A stretch of DNA of 64,000 bases from Macrocystis pyrifera (GCA_031763025.1 JASSKH010000007.1:5623930-5687929); one strand, 5' to 3'. Counted from the stretch's first letter, positions 9,698 through 22,117 are shown. Numbers and translations: made by a program. The notes: generated by a model not told the origin, from the letters alone.

Positions 9698-12600
9698 ATG
9701 GGTAGAAGCTATGCAGCGGCTGTTGCTGTTTTTGCGGCCGTGATATTGCATAACACCGTCGGTTTCTACATCCCAGGCCCGGCTACTTCCACGCGATCGC
9801 TTCAACAACCCCCTCTTCCCGCCTCTGCGCGAGCGCAACAGCGACCACAGCAAGAGCAACAACCCCAGCGGAAGCAGGGCCAACTCCTAGGAAAGCAGCG
9901 TTATCTCTACGACAATGCGCTGAAGCCTTCACGATGGAGCACAGGACCGTTAGCAGCGGAGACGGACAACGGCGGTGATGGCGGCGGCGAGGGGTTCAGC
10001 TCTGGTCCTGACAAGGTTTCGCGCAGGTCTGCGAAGAAGTCGAAGGCCAGGGGCGGGCCGCCTGTGATACCAGAGGCCAAGAAGGTCTCGGAGCCTCAGC
10101 AGGTCAGCAAGGCAGTGGTGGCGGAAGTGCTGGGCACTCAGGCCAAGAAGGACGGAGTGGGTACCTCCGACGAAACAGCGGCCAGGTTAGCCCATCAAAT
10201 CCCAGTGGCCGCCACCGCGTACTGCTATTGATATATCATTGACATACCGAGTAACTGCTACGTATGATACACCACTATTAATACTATGATATTCAGCTGC
10301 AGCTCCTATATTACTACCTACCTGTAGTACTGCTGTGCATCGTACTGGTTTGGTCTGCGCACACTTTACTGAGTGTCGTGAGCCTATCGTGTTGTTGGCA
10401 AGCAGCCCATGGCCGTTGCGCGTGGGTCCAGCATACAGCGTAGCAATCCCTGTGTTGTAGCATTGCATTATAGCAGCAGGACACTTCGAGGCTTGTTTAG
10501 CCGGTGCAACAGGTGCAAAGCACTTCACCGCTAACCGTGTCGAAGTAAGGACTCAGCTGTGTGTGCAGTACCTACTATTGTACGAGTACCACTACGCTGT
10601 CGTATCGGGCAGCAGCAGGGTTTATAGTTCATACCAGGTACACACAAAAGTCGAAAATGTAGGGTATAGTTCATGTGCAGCAACTCTTTTGTACAGCACG
10701 TATAGAGCCCAAAGCTACGAGTACACCGATAGCAGCAGCTGACGAAAGCCAAGCAAGAAAAAAGTATTACCTTCTGACTTCTGACTGCCTTGTACGTACC
10801 AGGTACAGCAGTATGATGCTCCGGGAGCAGCAGTACGAGTATGTTGACTCTCTTGTGCAACATCATGTCACTCAGTTCTCGGTTGCTCTACTCTCGTGTT
10901 TGTTGTCGCCGCTCGCGTGCGGTGCTTTTATAGCCGTGACAGCAGTGGCACGGCGGCTCGCTAAAATGCAGATCAGCACCGCGTACTTGCAGCATGATTC
11001 GTTTATACGTACATTCAGTTTCCCGTATAATATTGCGGTTCTTCCGTCGAACGCTGGACACTTGCAAACTTTCCACGCCTCGGACAGATACATGATCTAC
11101 AGATAGATCATGTACATACATATAGATATTCTATATCCTAACGTTCGTTTGTGATGTGGTGCGCTTGATCTGTATCGTACAGATCCAACCAAAAAACTTG
11201 GGCTAAGGTCATGCCGACGGTACGGCTCCCACCCGGCAGCATGAGATCGTACAGAGCAGGAATAGATGATCTATCTGCCCTGAAATATCTAGATCGTGAG
11301 GTGGGAATGATCTGTAGATGATCTGCAGACGATCTGTCTGAGGTGTGAAACTTTCATGACAACAACCACCGCCGTTTTTTTTTTTGTCTTCATTAGTCGT
11401 ACTTACCAAGTAATATTTATATCGCCATCCGCTGTACGGGTACACCTCTGGTTTCCACAATCTGTGTATGTGCCCATCATCTGCGCCCTCGCTTTTTTTG
11501 TTTTTGCCGCCGTCGTCGTCGTCGCCGCCGCTGTGGTCATTTGGGCGAAACTTGTCTACAGGAAGGCAATCGAAAACATGGAAAAAAAGGAGCGGGAGCG
11601 CATCGAGGAGCGCCAGGCGCGCATCGACAACGTTATGGCGGTGAGTCATGGAAGGAGGGAGGGAGGCGAGAGAGGGAGTTGCAACGGCATGTACTGTACG
11701 GCTTGGGGTTTAGGGTATGGGGTGTAGGTGATTCGGGGTTTTTTGTCTATGTGTTGTCGCTGCTGCTTCCGCGGCATCCTGTTTTATAGCGCCAACGGTG
11801 GGGGGTTGCAGCAGCAGAAGCAGGCCTTCTACTGCAAACTGGTCCCTCTCAAAAGGAAGTGAGGGTGTGGGCGGGAGAGATAGAACAAGAGGGACGGTAG
11901 AGAGAGAATGAGAGACAGATAGACACGCAAACAGACACGGAGAAAGAAACGGAGAGAGGGGGAGAAGGAGGGAGTGAAGGAGAGAGCGAACGAGAGAGAG
12001 ATGTATTACATCCCGCCCGTAGTGTCAAAGGGCGCGAGCGTTGGTGCGGCGGCTATAAACCCCGTTGCATGCCGGCTATAAAAACCCTCCGTTTATTTCT
12101 CTCGGTCACCGTTCACAACAGTTGTCCCCTCCCCCCCCCCCCCCCGCCGCCCCCTCCGCTGTCCCCCCCCCCCACCCTTCCCCCCTTCCCCCCGCTAAAT
12201 TTTGTTGTTGGTGTTCAGGCGAAAACGGCGTCGGAGGACGACCCGAACGCCGGTAGCATCCCGGAAATCGTGTCCAACCGCATGCTCAGTAGGATGGTGA
12301 GTGACATGTCAAAAAAACAAAAAACACGCACAAAAAAAAAAAAACGTCTTTGCAAGAGTCGCAGCCGCCGCATTTGGTGTTAAGCCGATTGATGATTATT
12401 GGTTGTCACCATCTTCCTCTCCTCCACACCTCTCCGCGGTGTCGTCGTCCTCGTTCCAAGTAGCAGCATTCCCCCGTCCCCCGTCGGCGACAGTGTGCCG
12501 AACGTCCCCGCATGATTATGCGATTTCGGCGAATGTATGTATGTACACGCAAGCGAGAAGCCTGCACGCATCGGACCAATCGCGGTCTGCAGTAGGGATG

Positions 12601-15600
12601 CTAGATTCCAATCACGAAAGAACATAGTGATCAGGACCAAATATACTTAGTAAAAATACTGGAATATATAGTTTTTTTGTGTACGTGATGGGTCTTTATT
12701 TCTACGGCCCCCCGCAATAAACTTTTTTTATAGTGTATATTCCGTTTTGAGATGTTGTGCAAGATCCATACCTATACCATGCAGCTCCCACCCAGAAAAA
12801 ACTTGATCTGCGGTACGTACATTAGGATCTACCGAAAGTAGATGGTGCAGATCCTCCTATGAATCAGGGGTCTATCTGATCCAGATCATGTGAAGGAGGG
12901 GGATCTGACCCGTCCGATATATACGGAAAGCCTCACGTCGGCGGCGGGACTGGCTAGCAGGGTTGTCGGCCGGCCGGCTCCGCCTTCTTCTTGTCCTTGT
13001 TTTGTTTTTTAATGAAACTCTTCGTATTTGTCATAGTTGTGCCCCCCCCCCCCCCGCCAGTGTTGTGTATCTATAGGTTGGGTTGGCGTCGGTTGGCGAC
13101 GACGCTGTAAAACACGCCTCTTACTTAGTGAGCTGGTCAATCAGGGTACCGTTTGTTTTTTTCTGGCGGTCGCCACGGCTGGCGGTCGAGTTAGATCATC
13201 TTGTGCGGGGTGGAGAACCTTGACTCCGCACAAGGGGGATGTCCGTATTACGTAGTAGGTATATGGTAAGGCACCGACGAGGTAGTTGCATGGTATTCTA
13301 TACCCGTTACTGTCTCTGAAGATGGCCGCACCAGAAAATACATCAATCCATTGACGCTGTCATCAATACGCAAGAAAATTCGCGTGACAAGCGGTTCTTA
13401 GTAGGATGCAGCTCGTCCTTCATGCGACCCGCCCAACACCTCACCGCACTTCGCGATTGGTGCAGGCAATGTCTGCCTGGTCGGTGTAAACCCGAAGCGC
13501 TCCGTCCCGGCATTACAGGGGTGCGAGGGGCTATGGTCATACGACTACTGCTGTACGGCCATGCATGATATGAGTACACCCCCCTCCCTCGGCTGTCGCT
13601 GCCTAACCACCACCTCCGCCCTCACGCCCTCTTCCCATCCCGTTCCCTTTCACCTCTGTCCGCCCCCACCCACCCCCTTTATCCGTTCGTGCAGGTTCCG
13701 TTCTTCTTGCTGCCGGCGTTCGGTGGCGTCGGAGTGTTCGTCGCTGTGTACGTGCTCTCCCACAACTACGATGTGAGAGCCCTGCCCCCTCCCCCCTCCC
13801 TTTCTCTCATTCCATCTCCCGCCTATCTTGTGTGCCGGCCTGCCTGCGTCAGGCGAGGCACTCAGCGCTGTGCAACAGCAGAAGACTAGGCCAACACGCA
13901 GTTTCTTATTTTCAGCTGTTGGCGATCGTCAATCTTTTTTTGCACGCCTGTATATTGTGTGCTACACGGCACACAGCGCGCCCAGACCTCGACGGTAATT
14001 TATCACCGCCGACCTGTCCCTACATAAAAATCTGGAGTTTTGGCGAGCCGTGCCGTGTGCGGAGAGATAATGGCAAAAACACCAGTCATTCTCAAATACC
14101 TAGTTTTACATTTACGTATCTGGTATACCGTTGTGACACGCCTTGCACGGCGAGATGTATATTGCGGCGTGGACGACATTTGCCGCCACCCACCACTCCT
14201 GTCCTCTTCCCTCCCGTCCCTTCCCCCCCCCACCCCCCCCCCCCCCTCCCTCCCCGCTCTCCTCGAACAAACGAAGTCGGAAGTAATATAGTTTACCTTA
14301 TACAATATATAAAAAGGCAAACGCAAGAGTTACAAGCACCAGCGCTGTACCCCACCACTCTAAAACCTTGCCCTGCCCTGCTCTTCTCTCGTCTTTCCTG
14401 ACGGCGATGCCCGATGATGCCCCATGATGCCCTGCCGTCTCCTCGCACCAGTACACCATCCCGGCGTACCTCGTGGCGTACGCTACCCAGGCGCCGTTCT
14501 TCATCGCCCTCGCGGGGATCACGTACGCGATCATGTCCGCAAGCTGGGACGAGGAGGTGGGCTGATCTCGACGTTGAAGTTGGCTTCGGACCTTGAACTT
14601 GAACTTAAAATTCAACTCCAAACTGAAACTTAAACCCTTTAACTTGAAGATTAAGCTCAATATTTAAAAAGTAACCTTGACCCTGACCTATGCCTCAACG
14701 TTGGCCTTGATTGAGCATGAGGTTATGCTTACGCTTCGGTGCGTCGAGACGTCGTCAAGGCCTTTTTTTGCTGGGCTCTTCACTGTGGTCATTCGGGTCA
14801 GGAATGTTTTGAAACATGACGGGTCGGGTCCTGTCGGGGGGTTTTCAAACTCTCACGGGCCGGGTCGGGTCGGGTCACCGATACTCGACCCGACCCGATT
14901 TGACCCGCGAGGTTTGACCCGACCCGTGAACAAACAACCCTGCTTTTTCGGCCTTAACTAGCTTTAGTGTAGCGGGCGGTCAGTCAAAGGGCCAAACCGC
15001 GGTCTTCTGCCACGACACATTTTTTCTCTCAACCCCGCCCTCGCCCCCGCCGCCGCCCCCGCCCCTCGCGGCGCATACTCATGCATCTTTACACCACGCC
15101 GCCGTGGTAACTTCCTGGCTGCACGTAACCCGTCTCCCGCATGCCGAGCGTTGAGTTTGAACGTGCTACGTAGGTCGCCGCCCTCGCAATGTACCACCGC
15201 CGTGTTGCGAAGTACAATGAAACGTCTATTTTTTTTTTAAACAACAAAAAAAAAAAACACAATGGCTGTGAGATGGAGGATTTCGTTGAAATCCAGCTTT
15301 TGCAAGGTGTTTGTGCGATACTTGGGCTTCGATGCGCGTACTATGGGTTTTGTATGGCGTGATGCGGGATGTACATTGCATCCCTTTATCTGAGGAGAAC
15401 AAAATCTGAAGCTGCAGAATTTAGGGAGCGTGTTTTTGTTTCTATGTTTAGAAATGATCAATGCTTTATATAACACCGTGGTGTACGTTTGTATGTTCAT
15501 ACCACGTATTTAATACGCACGACTTTCCTTTTATTCCGAGAAGTAGTGGTACCTGATAGGTTCCTTTTTTAGTTCCCTTTGCCGGATTGAGAAGGAGACA

Positions 15601-17184
15601 GGGAGGGGGGGGGGGGGGGGGGGAGGGGCACAACACTTTTCTCTTTCGTTCTTCCTGCTCTGTGGATATCTATTTGTTGAGGGGAGGGCGGAGAGGTGTC
15701 TCACTACAATGCGTGGCCGTAGATTGTTTTTTTTGTTTTATCCTCTGGCGGATTGGTAAAGATAAAACTTAAGCTCACCACACTTCCACGTTCAGATTTC
15801 GTGTCGTGTGAAAATTCAACCCATATCTCCCGCTGCAACAGCAGGACCGTCTGCTGTTTCCACTGGCGCTTCAGCACGTTGACCCGACCTTACCCCCGAG
15901 AGGGGCAGGTGCGGTGGAGATAGCCACCCGGGAGATTCATCTCCTCCGGGTAGTGTGGGACTCACGCGAGCTCACCCACTAACAAAAACCTAGGCTATAA
16001 GGCCTTCCCGCCGGACTTGGTCCAGTTACGGTCGGCCCCACCCGTTGGGGCGTAGGTCCTCAGTCGTATGACCTTAAGACTCTCGCATCCCTACAGTGCC
16101 GGGACGGAGCACCTAGGGTTTTCACCGACCAGGCAGACATCGCTGACACCGGGGGGGGGGGGGGAGGGGGCACATCGTGTCACATATCTCGTTCTTCCTG
16201 GTCTGTGGACTGTATTTTTTATGTATTGTTTTCAGCCGAGGTCAAGAGTCATACAATAACTTCTTTTTTTGTGTGTGTGTATTTTCCATTTCCAGAGGGA
16301 GGGCACGTTCTTCGGGTTCGACGAGGCGAAGCGTAACGTGGGCAACATCGTGGAGGGATTGAGGCGCTCGTCGGACAGGATGGACGTGGAGGACATGCTC
16401 GCAGACGAGGTATGGCACCATGCCTCGTGTACATGTGTACATGTGTACATGTGTGCCGTAACAACGGCAAGCGCTTCGATAGCATGAACGAACGAGCGAA
16501 CAAACGAACGAATGGCCTTTGCTTTTATAGCAGGAGTACTCGTTTAGGGCGTGCCCACCGCGCGTCCACCTCATCGAACCAAAGCAAAGCAAAGTGCAGC
16601 CAAAGCGAAGGGAAGAAAATCGAGGCTATTCGAGGCGAGGCGAAATCAAGCAAAGCCAAGCAAAGCCTAGCACGGTCAAGCCAAGCAAAGCCAAGCAAGC
16701 CAAGCCAAGTCTAAGCCGAGGCAAGCCGAGCCAAGCCAAGCAGAGCCAAACAAAGCAAACCAGAGCGGAGCAAAGCAAACCAAGTGTAAGACGCACCACT
16801 GCTGTTTCGTACGCTTCCTCGAGTTGCCTCCCATTCGAAGCTGTCATCCATACGTGAGTCCGCCTCGCAGGCGGCTCTTAGTATTTGTAGGACGCAGCTC
16901 ACCCGTCATGCGACTCGCCGAACACCTCACGGCGCTTCACGCTTGGTGCAAGCAATGTCTGCCTGGTCGGTGAAAACCCGACGTTCTCCGTCCCGGCATT
17001 GTAGGGATGCGAGGGTCTATGGTCATGCATGCGACTACGGACATGCATGACGTCGAGTACACCCCCGCCCCCTCTCCCTCCCCACCCCCTGCCCCCTTAT
17101 TATTATCAGGAGCAGCAGAAGATGAACCGGTCACAGCGACGTCAAAGGAGGAAGCAGGAAAACGACGCCAACTCCGCCCCATGA
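9698..17184 (+). CDS. PAM68: PAM68 photosystem II assembly protein, plastid-targeted
   Basis: Seven exons join in phase: 9698-10185, 11562-11640, 12219-12296, 13695-13772, 14452-14556, 16296-16409 and 17110-17184 (TGA), giving 338 residues. Residues 1-22 form a signal peptide ending TVG, followed by FYIPGPA, matching the heterokont bipartite plastid signal with Phe at +1. After a long Q/K/G-rich stretch comes a charged helix (KKERERIEERQARID). The PAM68 core follows: SIPEIVSNRMLSRM, a first membrane helix (about 218-236), a second (about 246-268, ending TYAIMSASWDEE), then GTFFGFDEAKRNVG. PAM68 is a thylakoid membrane factor that helps assemble photosystem II in plants and cyanobacteria. The unusually long linker between transit peptide and core is the main difference. 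The exon 1 to exon 2 junction (donor GTTAGC) is the weakest. Confidence 0.88.
11100..11345. repeat. GATC-rich palindromic repeat, copy 1
   Basis: A dense cluster of self-complementary AGATGATCTGCAGACGATCT-like words in PAM68 intron 1. It is related to the segments at 12735, 18336, 21590 and 60120. Confidence 0.55.
12617..12718 (+). mobile_element. MITE copy 4, diverged
   Basis: Shares GACCAAATAT, TTAGTAAAAATA and a degraded right end (GGCCCCCCGCAATAA). It is the oldest-looking copy, in PAM68 intron 3. Confidence 0.6.
12735..12925. repeat. GATC-rich palindromic repeat, copy 2
   Basis: Includes TTGTGCAAGATC, AGGGGTCTATCTGATC and GACCCGTCCGATATAT. These words recur inverted at 60120-60420 (CATCGGACAG, ATAGACCCCTGATC, GATCTTGCACA), so the two are opposite-strand copies of one element. 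Confidence 0.6.
13310..13578 (-). repeat. Gtac-A repeat, long copy
   Basis: About 270 bp in PAM68 intron 3 that matches, in opposite orientation, the long copy at 60470-60735. Shared parts include GACGCTGTC, GCGGTTCTTAGTAGGATGCA, GCAATGTCTGCCTGGTCGGT, CATACGACTAC and the end ATGAGTACACCCCC. Confidence 0.8.
14568..14690. repeat. Degenerate TTGAACTTGAAC-type repeat
   Basis: An irregular A/T-rich tandem repeat with a 6-12 bp period directly after the donor of PAM68 exon 5. Confidence 0.5.
14850..14930. repeat. GGGTC / GACCC inverted repeat
   Basis: CGGGTCGGGTCGGGTC at about 14860-14875 faces TCGACCCGACCCG at 14885-14897. It can form a near-perfect hairpin with a short loop, and further GACCCG words follow to 14935. 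It lies in PAM68 intron 5. Confidence 0.7.
15885..16150 (+). repeat. Structured segment fused to a Gtac-A copy
   Basis: Positions 15885-16050 hold two hairpins (ACCCGGGAG against CTCCTCCGGGT at 15926-15951, and GCCCCACCCGTTGGGGC near 16036). Positions 16060-16145 are a Gtac-A core (CAGTCGTATGACC, CATCCCTACAGTGCCGGGAC, TTTTCACCGACCAGGCAGAC) that ends in a G run. The left half is not found in other Gtac-A copies here. In PAM68 intron 5. Confidence 0.6.
16575..16790 (+). repeat. Degenerate CAAGC/CAAAGC repeat
   Basis: About 215 bp of irregular pentamer and hexamer repeats (AAGCCAAGCAAAGCC) in the last PAM68 intron. Confidence 0.8.
16835..17066 (-). repeat. Gtac-A repeat, long copy
   Basis: Contains GCAAGCAATGTCTGCCTGGT, AACCCGACGTTCTCCGTCCC and CATGCATGACGTCGAGTACA, followed by a C-rich tail. 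It ends about 45 bp before the last PAM68 exon, so its poly-C tail contributes to the pyrimidine tract of that 3' splice site. Confidence 0.8.
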
Positions 17185-18291
17185 TGGACAGACGGACATC
17201 CACGGTCTGTCACACCGCACCCTCGAGTTCAATGCGTCCCAGCCGAATGCGATGCGAGTCTTCGGACTTGAGCCCGACTCGAGTCCTAATCGAGTCCTGA
17301 TCGAGCTCAATCGAGTCCGAATCGGGCCCCTAGGGGGTCAGATCGGGGGTGGGGTGGGAACTGTTGTAATGCGATAAACCTCGTTGTCACGGAGGGGGCG
17401 GGGGAAGGGTGTACGTCTGCCGATGGGAGGGGCTGGGGGGTCTGGTACAGCATGTGGCGCGACGTGTCGTAGTTGCTGTGGTGTGCGGTTCGGCGCGGCG
17501 CAGCGCAGCGCTGTGCTGTGAGGTGCAGTGCGGTGACGCGCTGAGGCCCGGCGAGGCCCGACTACATAGGCGCGGCGACTTTTTTGTGAACGATTATTTG
17601 AGCGTGTTGATGTCGCACGGTGAGAACAAAGACACACCGTGCGGTGCGCGCGGAGTCGCGTGTGCGCGTGCGTACTGCACCGCGGCAAGCTCCCGCCTTG
17701 TTTCGTCAAAGCTCTACCGAGCTGGGGTTTTTTTTTTCCACTCGCTTCGCGTGTTTGCCCTATTACATACGGCAAGGGAAGAAGATGGACACGAGTGCGC
17801 GGGTCGGCTTTCTTCTCTTCTTGCTGGGCCGACGGTTCGCCGGAGAAACTCAGGGCGCTTGCGACGAACGATGGGGCGGGAACGGGAATGCAATTTTTCT
17901 CTCGTGCATATGCAACGAGCATCCCATCGCGCCACCTGGGGTCGATTGTCACCATCATCACCACCACCACCACCTTCAGCCCACCACTTCCTGCCGGTGG
18001 CGGTGGCAATGGCGAATTTCTTGGTGCTGTCTGAGATAGGGAACGTTTTGAGGTTCTTCGTCGTGTCATCGTACGTACCGTTTTTTTGTTTCTGCTCCTT
18101 CCATCCTGTGCCGACCTTTTTCTTGTCGTTCTGGTTTCTTTTTCCATCGTCAACCGACGGTTTCATTTCGAGGTTTCGATGGGGTGCATTCTGCTTTTTA
18201 TTCCCCCCCCCCCCCCCCCTCCCTTCTTTCGTTGGCGCGAGGCGTTACGACCGTTTCGGATCCCATCCCCGCTCGTCCCCATGCTGCCTGG

Positions 18292-18830
18292 TGTGCTTTT
18301 GTGTTTTCAATTCAGTTGAGTTATCGTAAGAGACTATCCCACGGCATGGGATAGATCATGATCTGCTGTAGATCATCTAGATCATCTAGATGACCACGTG
18401 TAATTCAGAAGTAGAGAAAATAGGGGCTGCTTCAGGGGCGCCCGGAAAAAAAAAAATGTGAACCGTCACAGAATTTGTTTTCGCTAGACAGAGGGGGGGG
18501 GGGGGGGGGGGGGGGTGGTTACTAGAACCAAGTGAAAAAAATGAACGAAAATGATTATTTTTTCTTCCTTTTTTCTTAATTTCATCACGTTGATCACAAC
18601 GGATGCAACGGTTTTCCATTCCGATCTCTGGCCTCTGGGGTGTGCTGTGTCGTGTTCTCCTTTTCACGAACGTCCTTGGCTGCTTTTATGTTTTAATTCA
18701 GTTCAGTCATCGTAGAGACTACTCCACGCATTGGAGCAGATCATGATGTACAGTACCTCAGATCCCTTCAAAGTAGATCCTTTACATCCTCTAGATCCTA
18801 GCCACGTATTATGTTTCAGAGGGAGAAAAT
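18292..18830 (+). repeat. Direct repeat pair of about 130 bp
   Basis: The segment at 18292-18421 (TCAGTTGAGTTATCGTAAGAG, GATAGATCATGATCTGC, CACGTGTAATTCAGA) is repeated imperfectly at 18678-18830 (TCAGTTCAGTCATCGTAGAG, GCAGATCATGATG, CACGTATTATGTTTCAGA). Between them is a G run of about 26 bases and A/T-rich DNA. The arms could be ends of one element or two solo copies; both carry GATC-rich palindromes. Confidence 0.6.
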
Positions 18831-19599
18831 GCGATGCGCACCTTGTGCGCATCCCGACGCAGGTATATATATATATATATTTCCCCGTTTTCTGGGGTCT
18901 CTTGTCGCGGAAAGTCCAAATGTGTCCGGCCGACTCGAAAAAATCTGAAAACGGTATACCGAAGGGCTTTCCACCGGCTGAGGGAATATCTACAAGGACA
19001 AATTCGCATGGGGCATGGGAAGTGGAACATGCAGGACATCAGAAACATGGGAGGTAAGACGTGGGAAAGTGGGACATATCGGCCGCAAGATGCGTGGGAA
19101 GTGGGATACATGGGACGCAAATACACGGGACGTGCCGACACGCGGGACCCGCGTCGGAGCTCCGCTCCGTCGCAGGACAGACCACCTCATGTTGTTTTTC
19201 CCGCAAGCGAACGCCCCGGCCCATTAGCGGTCACGAGGCGGGCGGCGAGCCGACAGACAGCCTTGACAAAGTCTGTGCTGGCGCCACTCCTGCTTCCGCC
19301 GCCGCGATACGGGGATGATACGGCGATGCCGGTTTTCAATCAGGACAGCAGGGGTGTACGAGCACATGCGGTTGGTTATGATTTACGCCTGTGCCACAAC
19401 GAACGGCAGCAAGATGCGCCGACTTGCTCCGAAAGAGACGCGCTTCCAGCAGAAATATACACTACTAGTGCTTGTACATAGTGCTCGTAGGATCGAGACT
19501 TGCTTGTCGTCTTCCGTTCCGCTCGGCCATCCAAACAGCCAGCGGGCGATGATGATCGATGCATTAATAAAACGCGCTGCACGCCACACCCATCCCTGC

Positions 19600-19719
19600 T
19601 ATTATGGGGGACCATAGTACACAGGACCAAATATTGTTCGTAAAAAGAGGTAAATATATACCACGGTATTGGTTTTTATGTGTACCGTAGGTCCTATTTA
19701 CTATGGTCCCCGGAAATAG
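19600..19719 (+). mobile_element. MITE copy 5
   Basis: A full-length copy with both inverted ends (GGGGGACCATAGTACACAGG on the left, TATTTACTATGGTCCCCGG on the right) and terminal TA. Confidence 0.85.
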
Positions 19720-20989
19720 GCACCACCGTCACCACAATCACCACCACCTCAAGAAGGCGACGAGCATTGCTTGATGCCGAAGGCGAAACGAAACGAAATA
19801 TAAAAATAGTTTTACAGAGCCCCTTCCTGCCCCCCCCGCCCCCCCCACCGAAAAAAAAAACGCAACAAAACAGGTGGGAACATTTTTTGCTCCGCAATCC
19901 TCCACTTACTACTGTAACTCACCTTTTACATCTTTTCGTTCGGTGCTTTGCCGCGCGCGCGGTCTTCTTTAAAAGTTTTTTTATCCTCTCTGTCTCTCTC
20001 TTCCCTCCCCCTTCCCCCCCGATGTCCTCACGTGCGGAGCACACCTACAAAGGGAACACCCCTGCCCCCCCCCCCCCCCCTTCCCCTCTCTCGCCCCCTC
20101 GCCCAAGCAATAGAGAGTGCATTCTACAGCGTGTTTCGCGCATGTAGCGATGCAACAGACCCCGTCGGCGCCACGCTCTCGCACATCTTGCGGGTGGGGG
20201 GCTCTCTGCCGTGCAAACGAACAGACCCCTCCCCGCGTGTACGCCTGGAGCGAAACTAAAATGTCACCAATAAACAAAACCAAAGAGCAAGAAAAAAAAA
20301 AAAAACATAATACGTAAATACCACACAACGAAAAAAAAAAACACGCGAAAAAAAAAAAAAAAAACGCAAACGCAACCCAAACAACACATAACACACACTA
20401 TGGTAGCACGGCAGCTGTGGTACTACCGCTCGCTTTGTGACATGTTAGGTTCATTTTTTTTTTTTGTATGATACTTCGTATTTACTTTATTTAGCACCAG
20501 GTATTCGTGTAGACTAGTCTAATCGTATCGTATGCCCCAAAAATGTACAAAAAAACGAAGAAAAAAACAAAAACAAAAACAAAAACAAAACCCACAAGCA
20601 CAAGCACACGCACACGCACACGCACACGCACGCACACGCACACAAGACGGCGTTTCGTTCTAAAGAGGTGCTGGAAAATTGCACCACACAAACACAACAC
20701 TACACTAAAAGTGGGGGTGGTGGGACTCTCTCTTCAATACAGGCGATGGTCTTTCACCCTACACAATCACATTCCTCAAGTTGCGGAACTGCAACATCAA
20801 GCTGGGGGAACACAACCTCCAGGTTCCGAAAAATCCACCCCGCCCCCCCGCTCTCCCCTTCCCGCGTCGGTAAAAACATCGGGCCAACCACAGAGGACGC
20901 CCCGATGCCCGACAATAATCGAGACACAGGGGTCCGTGGGGGATGCGGAACGGGTTTCACAGCAGAAAGCATGTAGCCAGGGGGACGGG

Positions 20990-21335
20990 ATACGGGGATA
21001 CGCCACACGGGATAGGTGCTACACGCTACGGGAAACGGGAAACCGAGTACGGGACACTCGACACGGGATTCTGAGTACGGGACACGCGGTACGGGATACC
21101 GAATACGGGACACGCGGCACGGGATACCAGGTGCGGTGCACGCTGCACGGGATACCAGATGCGGGACACGCGGCACGGGATACCAGACACGGGACACGCG
21201 GCACGGGATACCGGATGCGGGACACGAGATACGAGACACCGGACGCGGGACACACGGCACGGGATACCGAATACGGGACACACGCGACACGGAATATCGG
21301 ATGCAGGACACGAGATACGGGACACGGGGGGGCAC
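20990..21335 (+). repeat. 28-bp minisatellite
   Basis: About twelve diverged units of 28 bp built on GGGACACGCGGCACGGGATA followed by CCAGATGC. Neighbouring units differ mainly in the last 8 bp. The array yields long Arg/Gly/Thr and Pro/Val/Ser open frames that are artefacts. Confidence 0.9.
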
Positions 21336-21589
21336 CGGATTCGCCCCCCCAAAATAACTACCCCTGACAAGAAATACCGGCGGGCATTTACCTCGACCGC
21401 GCACGTAATCCGAATGTACCAGGTGTACATATACCTGGTAGCTAGTAAACGACACCAGCTCTAGCGAAGAAATTCTCCTACAACGGAACAAAAATCAACC
21501 TCTGCTTTCTTCCGCGAGGCATTGGTCGGCCAAGACAACAATACAAACCTCGAATATACATATCGCCGATCGATTCCCACTCTTATCAT

Positions 21590-21880
21590 CGTCTACCATA
21601 GACCTTTCGCGGCAGGTTGTATCCCCGATCATCCTGCATCCACTCTTCTCCGTCAACGTAAGGGGACCATTTCGATTTAAACGCTGGTTAGGGCCAAAGA
21701 TCGGGTATGATCTAGCCGCCGTGTCGTCGCGTGGTAGCCGTACAACCTGCACGAGCTCCGTACGCAAGTTGTTCCAGGGTTGGGTCTGCACTGCGCAGAC
21801 CCCGCCAACCTTTTAACGTCGGCAGGCGAGGAACCAGAGCATCCAAAATAGTACATCATGATCTGTCCGAGCATGTGCAA
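21590..21880. repeat. GATC-rich palindromic repeat, copy 4
   Basis: Shares CAGGGTTGGGTCTGCACT with the copy at 60120-60420 and has GATC-centred palindromes at both ends. The third, short copy is at 18336-18395. Confidence 0.5.
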
Positions 21881-22117
21881 CAATACCAACAGCACGCATT
21901 CGGCGCGTCTCAGACGAGGAGCTTACCCGCGGACCGCGAACCGCCAAAAGCGCCAGAGACGGCGCTACCTTCCCCCCGCCGCCTAACCCCTCTCCGCGAG
22001 GAATGCAGAGCACCTTCTCCCCTGCCGCCACCACGAACTTACTACAAAACCTAAGGCAGCAACAGCAGTAACACTCAACATGAAGCAGCTATAGTGTTAC
22101 CAGCAGCTCCTGCGTAG

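Noticed and set aside
17338-18329. Overlapping frames of 271 and 306 codons on opposite strands
   Set aside because: Low-complexity Arg/Thr and Phe/Ser/Pro compositions, no splice-consistent extension and no motif. Probably chance openness between convergent genes.
20990-21335. CRISPR-like array
   Set aside because: The 28-bp units are contiguous without unique spacers and the genome is eukaryotic.
20543-21491. Arg/Gly/Thr and Pro/Val/Ser repeat proteins of about 250-270 codons
   Set aside because: They follow the 28-bp minisatellite and AC-rich repeats. The unit shifts frame on each repeat, so sequence similarity between frames is expected.
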